DNA of 6,039 nt, taken from assembly GCA_900756725.1 (NCBI GenBank), contig CAAELJ010000064.1, forward strand, positions 1 to 6,039. Direction: 5' to 3'. This DNA comes from an uncultured Collinsella sp. (lineage in GTDB: Bacteria > Actinomycetota > Coriobacteriia > Coriobacteriales > Coriobacteriaceae). The notes below the pieces were generated by a model. That model was given only the letters and a program-made list of their open reading frames with translations, did not search any database and had not been told where the DNA came from. A program made the position numbers and the translations under genes. Each line of letters starts with the position of its first letter. The first letter of the stretch is position 1. Below, one piece after another: positions 5,936 through 6,039 of this stretch.

Positions 5936-5941
5936 AATATA
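5936..5941 (-). promoter_or_regulatory. Possible -10 box of nagB
   Basis: TATATT on the - strand is the only A/T-rich box in a GC-rich leader and would give a leader of about 100 bases. The best -35 match (TCGACG, 5966-5961) is at a poor spacing of 19, so the promoter remains tentative. Confidence 0.25.
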
Positions 5942-5989
5942 TGTGTCTCGTGTCTAACCGCGTCGAGGCCCCTGCCCGTCCACGGTGAC

Positions 5990-6009
5990 CCAAAGCTGTT
6001 TAGCTTCGG
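5990..6009 (-). other. Small hairpin far upstream of nagB
   Basis: In a - strand transcript CCGAAGCT and AGCTTTGG form an 8-bp stem (one G-U pair) around the loop AAAC. No T-tract follows. It could belong to the 3' end of an upstream gene beyond the window or to a longer nagB leader. Bases 5994-6039 hold no recognisable gene. Confidence 0.3.
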
Positions 6010-6039
6010 ACAATCCCCATCTTGCCACGGAGGGCGCCC

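Noticed and set aside
5829..5993. N-terminal extension of nagB by about 55 codons
   Set aside because: The added residues do not resemble any NagB, the protein family starts with MKII-like residues, and a good ribosome-binding site precedes the ATG at 5828.

Overview
The window looks like an ordinary chromosomal stretch of a GC-rich, gut-type actinobacterium of the class Coriobacteriia, perhaps Collinsella or a relative. This is inferred from three things: the GC-rich coding style, the Coriobacteriia-like flavour of the YhbY protein, and a very large STAND-ATPase regulator ending in a SARP/BTAD module. No database search was possible, so the genus is a guess. No rRNA, tRNA, CRISPR array, insertion sequence or attachment site was seen.

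Layout, left to right. Bases 1-248 hold a long stem-loop, a G/T-rich leader with no convincing gene, and a well-formed intrinsic terminator (198-229) that ends only 19 bases before the next start codon. A class I SAM-dependent methyltransferase follows (249-1136, +). After a 158-base gap comes yhbY, a ribosome-associated CRS1-YhbY RNA-binding protein (1295-1594, +), with a strong terminator at 1622-1654. A 998-residue regulator gene (1653-4649, -) converges on yhbY, and its stop codon lies in the T-tract of the yhbY terminator. Upstream of the regulator is a gene-poor region (4650-5040) with several palindromes and a candidate promoter. The last gene is nagB, glucosamine-6-phosphate deaminase (5100-5828, -), with its own terminator (5041-5070) and a structured 5' leader reaching toward the window end.

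How the genes work together. They do not form one obvious pathway. nagB feeds amino-sugar carbon into glycolysis. yhbY belongs to ribosome assembly. The methyltransferase substrate is unknown. The regulator may act on targets elsewhere; its closeness to nagB is suggestive only.

Best leads: the terminator placed as a possible attenuator in front of the methyltransferase; a sharp codon-usage switch inside that methyltransferase near base 750; the reversed domain order of the large regulator; the palindromes upstream of the regulator; and mutually exclusive stems in the nagB leader. I did not find clear evidence of a wholly new multi-gene system.
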